A DNA stretch of 50,210 nucleotides from Chryseobacterium hagamense (lineage in GTDB: Bacteria > Bacteroidota > Bacteroidia > Flavobacteriales > Weeksellaceae): assembly GCF_007991455.1 (NCBI RefSeq), contig NZ_BJYJ01000017.1, positions 1 through 50,210 on the forward strand, given 5' to 3'. The notes beneath the pieces are model-generated. The model was not told the origin of the DNA. It saw nothing but the letters and a program-made list of their open reading frames with translations, and did no database searches. Every line of letters starts with the position of its first letter. The stretch's first letter is position 1. A program made the position numbers and the translations under genes. Shown in pieces: positions 23,701 to 31,930 of this stretch.

Positions 23701-25455
23701 TCAGTTTACACCGTGCATCATTTTCTTCAGAATCGGTGAAATTAATGCCAGAATTACGGCTGCAATTCCACAAAGTACAACAAATACCATGAAGAATTCA
23801 AACAGATTGTGGATTTCAAATCCTGCAAAAGTAGGATTTTCCAAAGGCAGCTGTGCTTTTTCAAAAGCGGCAACCTGCTCAGGGTTTAAGGTTACTTTCT
23901 TATCCAGAACATCCTGTAGGTTTATCCCGATTTCCTGTGCTTTGGAAAACTTATCTCCCGTAGCCGGAATCAGTGCTCCCAATGAACCTGCCAAAGCATA
24001 TCCTGCAGCATTTGAAATGAAGAACACCCCGTACAATAATGAAGCGAATCTTTTCGGAGCCAGTTTACCTACCAAAGATAAACCGATCGGCGAAAGGCAA
24101 AGCTCACCACAGGTCTGAATGAAATATAATAACATTAACCATTTGATGGCCAATAATCCTGAGTTTCCAAGATCTTTTACATTATGCGCAATGATGAAGT
24201 AACTTAAAGCGATCAGGGCAAGACCCATCGCCTGCTTCATCGGAGAAACCGGCTCTTTTCCTTTTGCTCTTAATTTATCCCAGATCAAACTGAAAGGAAC
24301 GGCCAGGGCAACAACGAAGATCCCATTGAAGATCTGTACCATCGAAGGCGGCATATTCCATCCCAGGATGTTTCTGTCGGTCTGGTTATCCGCAATAAAG
24401 GTCAGGGAAGAACCTGCCTGCTCAAAAGCTGCCCAGAAGAAAATGATAAAGAAGGATACGATATAGATTACCCAGATTCTCTGTCTTTCGATCTTGTTCT
24501 CTGCAGAACTCATGATCAGGAATGCCAGAGAAATACCGGCCGCATAAATGAAGGGATAGATAATTCCTTTGATCAGCTGGCCCATCTCAACTGCTTTGAA
24601 ACCAAATTCCCCGACAAGGAGATATCTGAAAGCAAAGAATAAAATAACAAACAATCCTCCGGTGATCCCCAATGCAGTTCCCGAGAACTTGGCCGTCTGG
24701 GTTTCCCCCTCCTCAAAGTCTTCACTGGTATTATTTTTCGGTAGTCCGCCGATAGGTCTTCCTTCCGGGGTAACTACATATTTATTTTTAAGAATAAAGA
24801 AAGTAATGGTACCGATTACCATAGCTATGGAAGCGGCAAGGAATCCCCATTTAAAGGCGAATATATCTCTTACGCCGGTAGTGGCATCTTTCACATCCCC
24901 AACATACGGACAGATGAACTGGCCCAGGAACGCCCCGATGTTGATCCCCATATAGAAGATGGTAAACGCAGAATCCAGCTTAGATTTTTCCTGCTTCGGG
25001 TAAAGACTTCCCACCATGGAGGAAATATTCGGCTTGAAGAATCCATTACCGAAAATGATAATAAACAAAGCCAGCCACATAAAGGTTTTTGCACTGTCCA
25101 GGCTTCCTGAAAACGTTGAAGCACTGATGAAAAGCAGGAACTGCCCGATGGCCATCAGAGATCCTCCGATCAGGATGGCATTTCTGTTACCGATGTATTT
25201 GTCGGCAATAAAGCCTCCCAAAAGCGGGGTAAGATAACATAAGGCAAGGAATCCGCCATAGATGATTGCAGCATCCGCTTCTTTGATCAACAGGGAATTT
25301 ACCATAAAGAGCGTCAGAAGGGCTCTCATCCCGTAAAAATTGAAACGCTCCCACATTTCGGTTCCGAAAAGCACCCATAATCCTTTTGGATGTTTGGAAC
25401 CTTTATTCTCTACAAATTCATCCTGTTTCGGACTTAATGCATCAATATTATCCAT
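23701..25455 (-). CDS. POT-family peptide MFS transporter, paralogue 2
   Basis: Proton-dependent di/tripeptide importer, 584 residues. The N-terminal SKHPKGLWVLFGTEMWERF contains the ExxERF motif. GNGFFKPNISSMVGSLYP and DSAFTIFYMGINIGAFLG are the PTR2 signatures, and TCGELCLSPIGLSLVGKL lies near residue 475. Its C-terminal part has an extra loop of about 50 residues (around 500-550, QEIGINLQDVLDKKVT...) not present in paralogue 1. It has its own promoter (25485-25514) and terminator (23648-23675), so it is transcribed separately from its neighbours. Confidence 0.92.
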   Translation of the reverse strand: MDNIDALSPKQDEFVENKGSKHPKGLWVLFGTEMWERFNFYGMRALLTLFMVNSLLIKEADAAIIYGGFLALCYLTPLLGGFIADKYIGNRNAILIGGSLMAIGQFLLFISASTFSGSLDSAKTFMWLALFIIIFGNGFFKPNISSMVGSLYPKQEKSKLDSAFTIFYMGINIGAFLGQFICPYVGDVKDATTGVRDIFAFKWGFLAASIAMVIGTITFFILKNKYVVTPEGRPIGGLPKNNTSEDFEEGETQTAKFSGTALGITGGLFVILFFAFRYLLVGEFGFKAVEMGQLIKGIIYPFIYAAGISLAFLIMSSAENKIERQRIWVIYIVSFFIIFFWAAFEQAGSSLTFIADNQTDRNILGWNMPPSMVQIFNGIFVVALAVPFSLIWDKLRAKGKEPVSPMKQAMGLALIALSYFIIAHNVKDLGNSGLLAIKWLMLLYFIQTCGELCLSPIGLSLVGKLAPKRFASLLYGVFFISNAAGYALAGSLGALIPATGDKFSKAQEIGINLQDVLDKKVTLNPEQVAAFEKAQLPLENPTFAGFEIHNLFEFFMVFVVLCGIAAVILALISPILKKMMHGVN

Positions 25456-25484
25456 TTTCTATTGTTAATTTTTGTTAAGACTGA

Positions 25485-25514
25485 CAAATATAGTTTTTTT
25501 TGTGTTTTCGGCAA
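25485..25514 (-). promoter_or_regulatory. Promoter of POT paralogue 2 (TTG-N19-TATATTTG)
   Basis: On the minus strand TTG (25512-25514) and TATATTTG (25485-25492) are separated by 19 bp. The box ends about 30 bp before the ATG at 25455. Confidence 0.6.
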
Positions 25515-25536
25515 GGCTTTAATTTTATAATTCAAT

Positions 25537-25563
25537 AAAAAAGCTGCATAACGGATATGCAGC
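25537..25563 (-). terminator. Terminator of POT paralogue 3
   Basis: GCTGCATA (25543-25550) pairs with TATGCAGC (25556-25563). The minus strand continues with TTTTTTATTG, closing the gene that ends at 25589. Confidence 0.8.
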
Positions 25564-25588
25564 CTGATTTCTATATAAAAAACAGCAG

Positions 25589-27244
25589 TTAGTGCCCTTT
25601 TTCCTTCATGATTGTATTGAGTCTTTTAAGCATCGATACCCCCAGAAGCGTGGCAAAGATCAGTAAAGCGAAATTCACCAGGAAATAATTCATCTTATTG
25701 TCATAGCTGTACCAGGTGCTTGCCAGAATTCCTGAAAGCTTGTTTCCTACCGAGTTGGCCAAAAAGAATCCGCCCATCATCAGGGCCGTAATTCTCGCAG
25801 GAGAAAGTTTAGAAACGAAAGACAATCCCATTGGGGACAGGCACAATTCGCCGATGGTGATGACGCCGTAACCCGCAACCAGCCACCATGGTGAAACTTT
25901 TACCGCACCGTTGTCTCCGGCCCAGACGGCTAATACCATGACCAGACAGGACAGTGCGGAAATGAAAAGTCCGAGAACAATTTTCGTCGGCGTCAGCGGT
26001 TCTTTTCCTCTTTTTCTCAGCATTGCCCAGAAACCGACGATTACCGGCGTCAGAGCGATGACCCAGAATGGATTGATCGACTGAAATAACTCGGTGTTGT
26101 ATAAGTAGACCTTCTTTGCCGGATTATTTTCTAAATCGGCCCGCTGTTCAGGGGTAATATTTTTAAAATACACATCTTTTCCCTGTACCTTAACCGCTTT
26201 GCCGTCTTCATCTTTCTGCGACTGGAACTGGTCATCGTAAACCGGGACTTCTTTGTCTTCATAGCTTTTCCCGTCTACCATATAAATGTTTTCCAGCGGT
26301 TTTTCCATCGAAGCCGGAACACTCCGGTCGGTATAATAATTCGCCCATCTCGTTAAAGCGGTGCCATTCTGTTTGAAAACCGCCCAGAAAAACATGCTGA
26401 TCATGAAAACCGACAGCAGTGCCCCGATGGATGATTTTTCTTCCGGTTTCGCTTTGAAATATAAGGAAGCATAAAAGTAAATCACCGGGATACAGGCAAA
26501 GATGAAGGCATCGGTACTGTCGCTGCCGAAGATGTTTCCGGGAATAACCCAGCCGATAATTCCCGCAATAATAGCCGGTAAGAAAACTTTAAGCATAATT
26601 TCGGAAAGTTTGGTGTCCCCTTCCTGCACGGGCTTCATCGTTGCCGCGTGGAGATAATGTTTTCTGCCGATGGTAAAAATAACCAGTCCGACGAGCATCC
26701 CGACTCCGGCGGTAATAAACGCTTCGCCCCAGCCGAATTTATTCCGCATAAAAGCAGCGATGATGTTACAGATAAATGCCCCGATATTGATTCCCATATA
26801 GAAAATGTTATACCCGGAATCTTTATTGGCCTTATAAGGCTCTTCGGAATATAAATTCCCCAGTAAAGTGGAGATGGTAGGCTTGAAAAATCCGTTTCCG
26901 ATAATAATCAGAGCCAGGGAAGAATAAAATAATGTCAGGTCCTTGAAAACCCCCATCCCGATGTATCCGGCAGCCATGAGGACACCTCCGATGTAGATGG
27001 ATTTGATATATCCAAGCACCCGGTCGGCCAGGAATCCGCCGATGAAAGGTGTCAGATAAGTAAGTGCAATATAAGTCCCGAAAATATCGTCCGCCGTTTT
27101 ATCGGGAAGGCCGAGGCCACCTTTGATGCCCGCCGGTTCGATGACGTACAGTACAAAAATTCCGAGAATCAGGTAATAGCCGAAACGCTCCCACATTTCC
27201 GTAAAGAAGAGGAAAGGCAGTCCCTTAGGATGTTTGGTCTTCAT
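25589..27244 (-). CDS. POT-family peptide MFS transporter, paralogue 3
   Basis: Proton-dependent oligopeptide importer of about 551 residues. KHPKGLPFLFFTEMWERFGYY at the start has the ExxERF motif. GNGFFKPTISTLLGNLY and DSGYNIFYMGINIGAFIC are PTR2 signatures, and TIGELCLSPMGLSFVSKL lies near residue 465. A hydrophilic loop of about 80 residues (around 315-395, VDGKSYEDKEVPVYD..., TPEQRADLENNPAKK) interrupts the C-terminal half, distinguishing it from paralogues 1 and 2. An in-frame TTG at 27259 would extend it, but the -7 box at 27266-27273 places the transcript start there, so ATG 27244 is preferred. Confidence 0.92.
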   Translation of the reverse strand: MKTKHPKGLPFLFFTEMWERFGYYLILGIFVLYVIEPAGIKGGLGLPDKTADDIFGTYIALTYLTPFIGGFLADRVLGYIKSIYIGGVLMAAGYIGMGVFKDLTLFYSSLALIIIGNGFFKPTISTLLGNLYSEEPYKANKDSGYNIFYMGINIGAFICNIIAAFMRNKFGWGEAFITAGVGMLVGLVIFTIGRKHYLHAATMKPVQEGDTKLSEIMLKVFLPAIIAGIIGWVIPGNIFGSDSTDAFIFACIPVIYFYASLYFKAKPEEKSSIGALLSVFMISMFFWAVFKQNGTALTRWANYYTDRSVPASMEKPLENIYMVDGKSYEDKEVPVYDDQFQSQKDEDGKAVKVQGKDVYFKNITPEQRADLENNPAKKVYLYNTELFQSINPFWVIALTPVIVGFWAMLRKRGKEPLTPTKIVLGLFISALSCLVMVLAVWAGDNGAVKVSPWWLVAGYGVITIGELCLSPMGLSFVSKLSPARITALMMGGFFLANSVGNKLSGILASTWYSYDNKMNYFLVNFALLIFATLLGVSMLKRLNTIMKEKGH

Positions 27245-27265
27245 AGGTTCAAATTTCAAATTTCA

Positions 27266-27273
27266 CAAATATA
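27266..27273 (-). promoter_or_regulatory. TATATTTG promoter box of POT paralogue 3
   Basis: The minus strand reads TATATTTG, 21 bp before ATG 27244. It supports the downstream ATG rather than the TTG at 27259. Confidence 0.5.
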
Positions 27274-27325
27274 AAATTTTAAAAATAATAATCGGATGTT
27301 ATTAACTTGGGTAAAGAGATGAAAA

Positions 27326-27563
27326 ATGGAAATTACAATGAATGAAATAAAAGTAAATCTTAAATCACTGCCTGAAAGTTTTTTACGGAGAAGTAAATGA
27401 TTTTATTGATTTTCTGAAAGACAAACATCGTAGGGCAAATTCAAATGAAATTCCCGAGTGGCAAAAAGAAGAGGTGATGAGAAGAGCGGAATATGCCCGG
27501 AACAATCCTCAGACTTTTGTTTCCGGATCTGAAATGAATGATTATCTGAAAGATGAAGACTGA
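27326..27563 (+). pseudogene. Frameshifted antitoxin remnant (addiction-module type)
   Basis: Translation from 27326 gives MEITMNEIKVNLKSLPESF, then meets a stop. After one frameshift near 27385 the frame continues GEVNDFIDFLKDKHRR..., EIPEWQKEEVMRRAEYARN and ends DYLKDED at 27563. The VNDFIDFL and IPEWQKEEV words are typical of small flavobacterial antitoxins paired with RelE/ParE toxins. The end overlaps the toxin start codon (27553), the usual operon arrangement. The indel lies beside a run of T, so a sequencing error cannot be excluded for this gene alone. Confidence 0.55.
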
Positions 27564-28201
27564 ATTGATTTACAGCCATTTGTAAAAAGCGATCTAAAAG
27601 AAATATACGACTGGTATAGAAAAATTGATAAAAAGCTATGGAATAAATTTAAAGAAGAATTTCAATCAGAGGTTAATTTTAACGTGAATTCAACCGTATA
27701 AAATTCATATTCAGTCGATTAATTCAAAAATAAAATTGAGGCTTATTCGGTCGGGATTTTAAATAATACACGGTTTATGCTTCTGACATGATTTTATCCT
27801 ATCCTGTACTAAGCCGTCCTTTCAGGACTTTAAAAACAGGAGAAATCACTCCCTGATTGAAAAAAAAGGCAGGTTACTCAGGATTGAATAAGAACTCCTC
27901 TGATAAAGCGGTAACTGATTTAGTTTGATGATCAGGATTTTTGATCCTATGTCTGACAAAAGAAACTTCCGGCATCCAGCTTCCCTCTTCCAGCCTATAT
28001 TGACGGTTTGTACCTCGAATTCACGTTAATTTTATTAAAGAAATCCCTTGACTTTTGGAATTAAATATGACCGTCACAGGATTTTTTTAAAAGAAATTTC
28101 CTTATGGGATTCATTTTACTTATGATGAACAGAATATCATCGAAATATACTCGGTCTTCCGCACTTCCAGAAACCCGGAACAGTGGAACAACAGAAAGTA
28201 A
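27553..28201 (+). pseudogene. RelE/ParE-type toxin gene interrupted by TIR element copy B
   Basis: The left part (27553-27680) reads MKTELI, then after a 1-base shift QPFVKSDLKEIYDWYRKID and KFKEEFQSEVNF. The right part (28034-28201) reads IKEIP, FGIKYDRHRIFLK, then KKFPYGIHFTYDEQNIIEIY and VFRTSRNPEQWNNRK, the classic C-terminus of these toxins. Removing the element plus one AATTTT copy gives EVNF-IKEIP in frame. Correcting three single-base indels gives about 98 residues, the normal length. The gene is dead by insertion and further decay. Confidence 0.75.
27681..28027. mobile_element. TIR-bounded noncoding element, copy B (347 bp) with target duplication
   Basis: The ends are perfect 11-bp inverted repeats, AACGTGAATTC and GAATTCACGTT. 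The flanks are direct 6-bp repeats AATTTT (27675-27680 and 28028-28033), a target-site duplication. It lies within a toxin gene and aligns along its length with copy A. It includes the hairpin GTCCT-TTC-AGGAC (27816-27828) and has no ORF. It is a non-autonomous (MITE-like) element whose mobilising transposase is not in this window. Confidence 0.8.
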
Positions 28202-28233
28202 AAACCCGGATTTCTCATTGAAGTCCGGGTTTT
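28201..28233. terminator. Terminator between the dead toxin and the DPP IV gene
   Basis: AAAACCCGGA (28201-28210) pairs with TCCGGGTTTT (28224-28233), a 10-bp stem. It can act in both directions. The minus strand serves the gene ending at 28258. It overlaps the last base of the old toxin stop codon. Confidence 0.8.
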
Positions 28234-28257
28234 ATTTATGATTAAATTGATCTGAAA

Positions 28258-30387
28258 TTACAGATTCTCCAGAATAAAATCCGTCATTTTCTGATACAGC
28301 TGAGGCCTGGTCTGGCCGCCGTAAATGCCGTGGTTCTTATCCGGATAGGCCATGAAGTCAAACTGTTTTTTGTTTTGAATCAGTGCTTCAGAGAACTCCA
28401 TGGAATTCTGGAAGTGAACGTTATCATCCGCCGTTCCGTGGATCAGCAGAAATTTTCCCTTCAGTAAATTCGCATATTCGGTAGGTGAGTTTTTATCGTA
28501 TCCGTCCGGGTTTTCCTGTGGTGTTCTCATGAACCTTTCCGTATAAACCGAGTCATAATATCTCCAGTTGGTCACCGGTGCTACGGCGATTCCCATCTTA
28601 AAGACATCGGCACCTTTGGTCATCGCAAGGCTCGTCATATATCCTCCGAAACTCCATCCGAACATTCCGATCCTGGTTTTGTCAATGTACGGCTGGTTCC
28701 CCAACCATTTGGCTGCGGTAATCTGGTCCTCAATTTCATACTTTCCAAGATCCATATAAGTTACTTTCTTGAATTTGGCACCTTTGTATCCGGTTCCCCG
28801 TCCGTCTACACAGGCCACCACATACCCTTTCTGGGCCAGCATTTCAAACCAGATCCCGTTTCCGTTGTCCCATGAATTGGAAACCTGCTGGGATCCCGGC
28901 CCTGAATACTGGAACATGAACAAAGGATATTTGTTGTTTTTATCAAAATTTTTAGGTTTGATAATCCAGGCGTTCATCTGGTCTCCGACTGCGTTCGGAA
29001 TGGTAATGAACTCTTTTTCCACAAAGCTGTCAGCTTTTAATTTCTGAAGCTGGGCCTCATTGTTCTGAAGCTCTTTTACCACCTTCCCGTTTCCGTCCTT
29101 CAAGATAAAAGTATACGGTTTTGCAGCCGTGGAAGAAGTTTCTATAAAATAATTATAGTTTTTACTGAAACTGGCGGCGTTATTTCCCTCCGCATTGGAG
29201 ATCAGCTGGCTCTTTCCGCTTTCGATATTTACCTTGGAAACCACTTTGTTGATGCTCCCTTTTTCAGTAGTCTGAACGTAGATTTCTTTCGACTTCGGAT
29301 TGTAACCGTAATAATCGGTTACTTCCCAGTTTCCTGTGGTAATCTGCTTTTTCAGCTTGCCGTCTTTATCGTACCAGTACAGATGGCGGTTGCCGTCCCT
29401 TTCGGAGGCCCAAAGGAAAGAATCGTCTTCCAGAAATTCAAGGGTCGGGCTGTCGGTGTCGATCCATTTATCGTCGGTTTCGGTAAATAATTTCTGCACC
29501 GCTCCGGTTTTGGTATTCACTTTTAAGATGTCTGAAGCATTCTGTATCCTTCCGGAAGTGATCAGGACGATCTCATCCGCTTTGGCGGTCTGGAATACAT
29601 TCGGAATATAATAATTTTTAAATGCTCCTAAATTCAACGGCATTGTTTTCCCACTGTCCAGACGGTACAACTGCGCGGAAACAACCGAATTCTTTTCTCC
29701 TGCTTTAGGATATTTGTAACGCATCTCAGTAGGGTAGAGGGTTTTTCCGTAAATAGGAATATAGATTTCGGGAACCTGGCTTTCATCTGATTTTACAAAA
29801 ACAATCGCATCGGAATTTTTTGTCCATTCATACTGTCTGGCGTGCCCGAACTCCTCTTCATACACCCAGTCTGCCAACCCGTTAAGAATGGAATTTTTCT
29901 TTCCGTCTGTAGTGACCTGGGTAATTTTTCCTGTATTCAGGTCCTGATAGAACAGATTGTTGTCTGCAATAAAAGCCACTTTGGTGGCATCCGGGGAAAA
30001 CCTCGGCTCCTGTAGGGTATTCCCTTTATTCAGGCTCATTACCTTTCCGGACTTCAGGTCTTTCACTTCAAATTTACCTAAGAAGGAATGCCGGTAAATC
30101 GGCTGGCTTTCTTTCAGCAGAAGGATCTTGGATTCGTCGTCCGAGAATTCATAGCTTTCAAACTGTCCGTCTACAATATTTCCTTCTTTCTGAGAGGTCT
30201 TGTAGGAATATTTGGCAATACCGCCCTGTTCGATGACGAGGTAGTTTTCACCGTTTTTCATGGACGTAATCCCGGCAATGCCTTTTCCGCGGTAATATCC
30301 TGAGTATATTTTGTCTAAAGTAATTTCCTGGGCAGATATGCTTTGAAATGCTGCAGCTATGGTAAGGGTAAGTAAGAATTTTTTCAT
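28258..30387 (-). CDS. Dipeptidyl peptidase IV (S9 family prolyl oligopeptidase)
   Basis: Exported serine peptidase that releases X-Pro or X-Ala dipeptides from peptide N-termini. Signal peptide MKKFLLTLTIAAAFQSISAQ at 1-20; an upstream in-frame ATG at 30498 would add 37 residues before the signal, so I start at 30387, which also fits the -7 box at 30406-30413. The beta-propeller covers about 50-480, with the DPP IV Glu-Glu motif DWVYEEEFG. The C-terminal alpha/beta hydrolase has the nucleophile in GWSFGGYM, Asp in GTADDNVHF and His in DKNHGIYGG. About 709 residues. It neighbours three POT peptide importers on the same strand. Confidence 0.92.
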   Translation of the reverse strand: MKKFLLTLTIAAAFQSISAQEITLDKIYSGYYRGKGIAGITSMKNGENYLVIEQGGIAKYSYKTSQKEGNIVDGQFESYEFSDDESKILLLKESQPIYRHSFLGKFEVKDLKSGKVMSLNKGNTLQEPRFSPDATKVAFIADNNLFYQDLNTGKITQVTTDGKKNSILNGLADWVYEEEFGHARQYEWTKNSDAIVFVKSDESQVPEIYIPIYGKTLYPTEMRYKYPKAGEKNSVVSAQLYRLDSGKTMPLNLGAFKNYYIPNVFQTAKADEIVLITSGRIQNASDILKVNTKTGAVQKLFTETDDKWIDTDSPTLEFLEDDSFLWASERDGNRHLYWYDKDGKLKKQITTGNWEVTDYYGYNPKSKEIYVQTTEKGSINKVVSKVNIESGKSQLISNAEGNNAASFSKNYNYFIETSSTAAKPYTFILKDGNGKVVKELQNNEAQLQKLKADSFVEKEFITIPNAVGDQMNAWIIKPKNFDKNNKYPLFMFQYSGPGSQQVSNSWDNGNGIWFEMLAQKGYVVACVDGRGTGYKGAKFKKVTYMDLGKYEIEDQITAAKWLGNQPYIDKTRIGMFGWSFGGYMTSLAMTKGADVFKMGIAVAPVTNWRYYDSVYTERFMRTPQENPDGYDKNSPTEYANLLKGKFLLIHGTADDNVHFQNSMEFSEALIQNKKQFDFMAYPDKNHGIYGGQTRPQLYQKMTDFILENL

Positions 30388-30405
30388 TTCTAATTTTAAA
30401 GAATT

Positions 30406-30413
30406 CAAATATA
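30406..30413 (-). promoter_or_regulatory. TATATTTG promoter box of the DPP IV gene
   Basis: The minus strand reads TATATTTG, 18 bp before ATG 30387. It lies inside the longer ORF that would start at 30498, which argues against that start. Confidence 0.5.
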
Positions 30414-30507
30414 ATAATTTTATAAGTGTCTGAAAAAAGCATTTTGTGACAAGTCCTTTGGCAAAAAAATTGAATAGATTTAAAAACATTAAAATCAAAT
30501 AATCATT

Positions 30508-30981
30508 ATGGAAAAGAATGCTTACGATCAGGAACTGAACCGTTACGAATTTGAGGATCAGATATTATATACCGGTTTTTCAAGCTATCAGGATGCTGAA
30601 GAATATGCGCAGAACAAAGGCGGGAAGTTGGTGGAAGTGGGATTCAGGGATGGAAATGATAATCCTGAGATTACAACAGAAGGTGGGTTGCTCGAAAAAA
30701 AAATGCACTATTTTGTAGATGCAGGGGATGAATACCAGTTCATTCATTCTTCAGACCCGGGATTCAGGGAATATGCAGACGAACTGCAGAAAATAAAAGC
30801 GAAACAGCTTCAGTCCCCGCCGGATGAGCGTTATATTGCTAATTTTGAAATTGAAAATACGGAAGATCCTATTGTGGTTATTAAAAACGGCCATTTTGAA
30901 TCGGTTACTTCCAGGGAACGTTCAAAATACCTGAAGCAGGCACACGTCTACGAAATTGCGGTTTCTTTACCAAAATCTTAA
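30508..30981 (+). CDS. Hypothetical protein, 157 residues
   Basis: Not recognised. Soluble, acidic, no signal peptide. Features: N-terminal MEKNAYDQELNRYEFEDQ, a SYQDAEEYAQNKGG helix, a beta-rich middle with LLEKKMHYFVDAGDEYQFIHS, and C-terminal ENTEDPIVVIKNGHFESVTS. Followed after 12 bp by the DUF6496 gene and a shared terminator, so the two form a small transcription unit. Similar genes occur, as far as I recall, only in Chryseobacterium and relatives. Confidence 0.7.
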   Translation: MEKNAYDQELNRYEFEDQILYTGFSSYQDAEEYAQNKGGKLVEVGFRDGNDNPEITTEGGLLEKKMHYFVDAGDEYQFIHSSDPGFREYADELQKIKAKQLQSPPDERYIANFEIENTEDPIVVIKNGHFESVTSRERSKYLKQAHVYEIAVSLPKS

Positions 30982-30993
30982 AATCATTATATC

Positions 30994-31179
30994 ATGGGCA
31001 AGACAAAATATTCAGAGAAAGCTCAGGACAAAGTAGGAAAGGTCATGCACGAATTCAAGGAAGGGAAGCTGAAATCTTCTTCCGGCGATAAAGTGACAAG
31101 CAGAAAACAGGCTGTAGCCATCGGTATTTCTGAAGCAAAGGAAAAAGGTTTAAAAGTACCTAAAAAGAAAAAAGATTAA
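30994..31179 (+). CDS. DUF6496 small basic protein
   Basis: 61 residues, very Lys-rich, ending in KVPKKKKD. The core VGKVMHEFKEGKLKSSSGDK with SRKQAVAIGISEA is the hallmark of DUF6496, a family of small cytoplasmic proteins resembling stress- or DNA-associated Lys-rich proteins; function unknown. Probably co-transcribed with the 157-residue protein upstream, and followed 12 bp later by a terminator. Confidence 0.8.
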   Translation: MGKTKYSEKAQDKVGKVMHEFKEGKLKSSSGDKVTSRKQAVAIGISEAKEKGLKVPKKKKD

Positions 31180-31191
31180 TCAATTATTATT

Positions 31192-31227
31192 AAAAAGCTG
31201 TTTTACTGAAGTAGGGCAGCTTTTTTT
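31192..31227 (+). terminator. Terminator after the DUF6496 gene
   Basis: AAAAAGCTG (31192-31200) pairs with CAGCTTTTT (31217-31225), loop of 16 nt, followed by further T. Confidence 0.75.
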
Positions 31228-31299
31228 GGAACATGTATAAATTTCATGATGGACAGCCAAAATTAATATACCTGTAATAAGAAGTGACGCTGTTTTGAA

Positions 31300-31307
31300 T
31301 ATATTTG
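31300..31307 (+). promoter_or_regulatory. TATATTTG promoter box of the ECF sigma gene
   Basis: An exact TAnnTTTG match about 42 bp before the sigma start codon. No clear -33 TTG. It indicates housekeeping-sigma transcription of the regulator pair. Confidence 0.45.
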
Positions 31308-31348
31308 CGGAAAATTAGCAAGACTGAACCTCCTTATTTCAGGATTGT

Positions 31349-31837
31349 ATGAGGCATTTCAAAAAGATATATTCAGACTACAGGCACCAGGTGTATTTCT
31401 TTGTCAGAAAGTATATTTCCGGACCGGAAGATATTGAAGATGTGGTGCAGGAAATTTTTATTCATTTATGGAAATACGATGCACAGCTCCAGAAATCCGG
31501 GCATCCGGAATCTGTGATCTTCCGTACCGCCAAACAGGAAATTGCCAACTTTTACAGGAAAAACAAAATGATCTTTGCTTCGGATCCTGAGATTATAGCA
31601 GGTCTGGAAGAAACACAGGAAGAAGCAGATATTTTCTGGAAAGAAGAAAATCTTATCAAAATCGAACGTCTGCTTCATGAGCTCCCTGCTCGGAATAAAG
31701 ACCTTTTACTCAGAAATAAACTCGAAAATGTAAGTTACGTAAAGCTGGCGGAAGAGAACAACCTGTCTAAAACGGCCGTTGAAAAGCGCATCAATAAAGC
31801 CCTGGCCTATATCCGCAGCAACCTCAGTCTATTTTAA
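31349..31837 (+). CDS. FecI-type ECF RNA polymerase sigma factor
   Basis: 162 residues. Sigma region 2 is EDIEDVVQEIFIHLWKYD (about 28-45) with FRTAKQEIANFYRKNK downstream. Region 4 is the HTH YVKLAEENNLSKTAVEKRIN near 130-150. In Bacteroidota such sigma factors are held by a FecR anti-sigma protein and released when a SusC/TonB receptor senses substrate. The FecR, SusC and SusD genes follow in that order on this strand, so it very probably drives the 32819-39245 operon. Confidence 0.92.
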   Translation: MRHFKKIYSDYRHQVYFFVRKYISGPEDIEDVVQEIFIHLWKYDAQLQKSGHPESVIFRTAKQEIANFYRKNKMIFASDPEIIAGLEETQEEADIFWKEENLIKIERLLHELPARNKDLLLRNKLENVSYVKLAEENNLSKTAVEKRINKALAYIRSNLSLF

Positions 31838-31930
31838 GCTACTGTTAACGACTATGAACAAATTATTAAATCCGCTTTCTGAAGGTGGATATTTTTTGAT
31901 CCCTGCGTAATTACTATTAGAAAGTCATCT

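Noticed and set aside
27245..27259. TTG start for POT paralogue 3
   Set aside because: It lies at the expected transcript start of the TATATTTG box; ATG 27244 aligns with the paralogue N-termini.
30388..30498. Longer start for DPP IV (37 extra residues)
   Set aside because: It would place a -7 box inside the gene and put residues before a perfect signal peptide.
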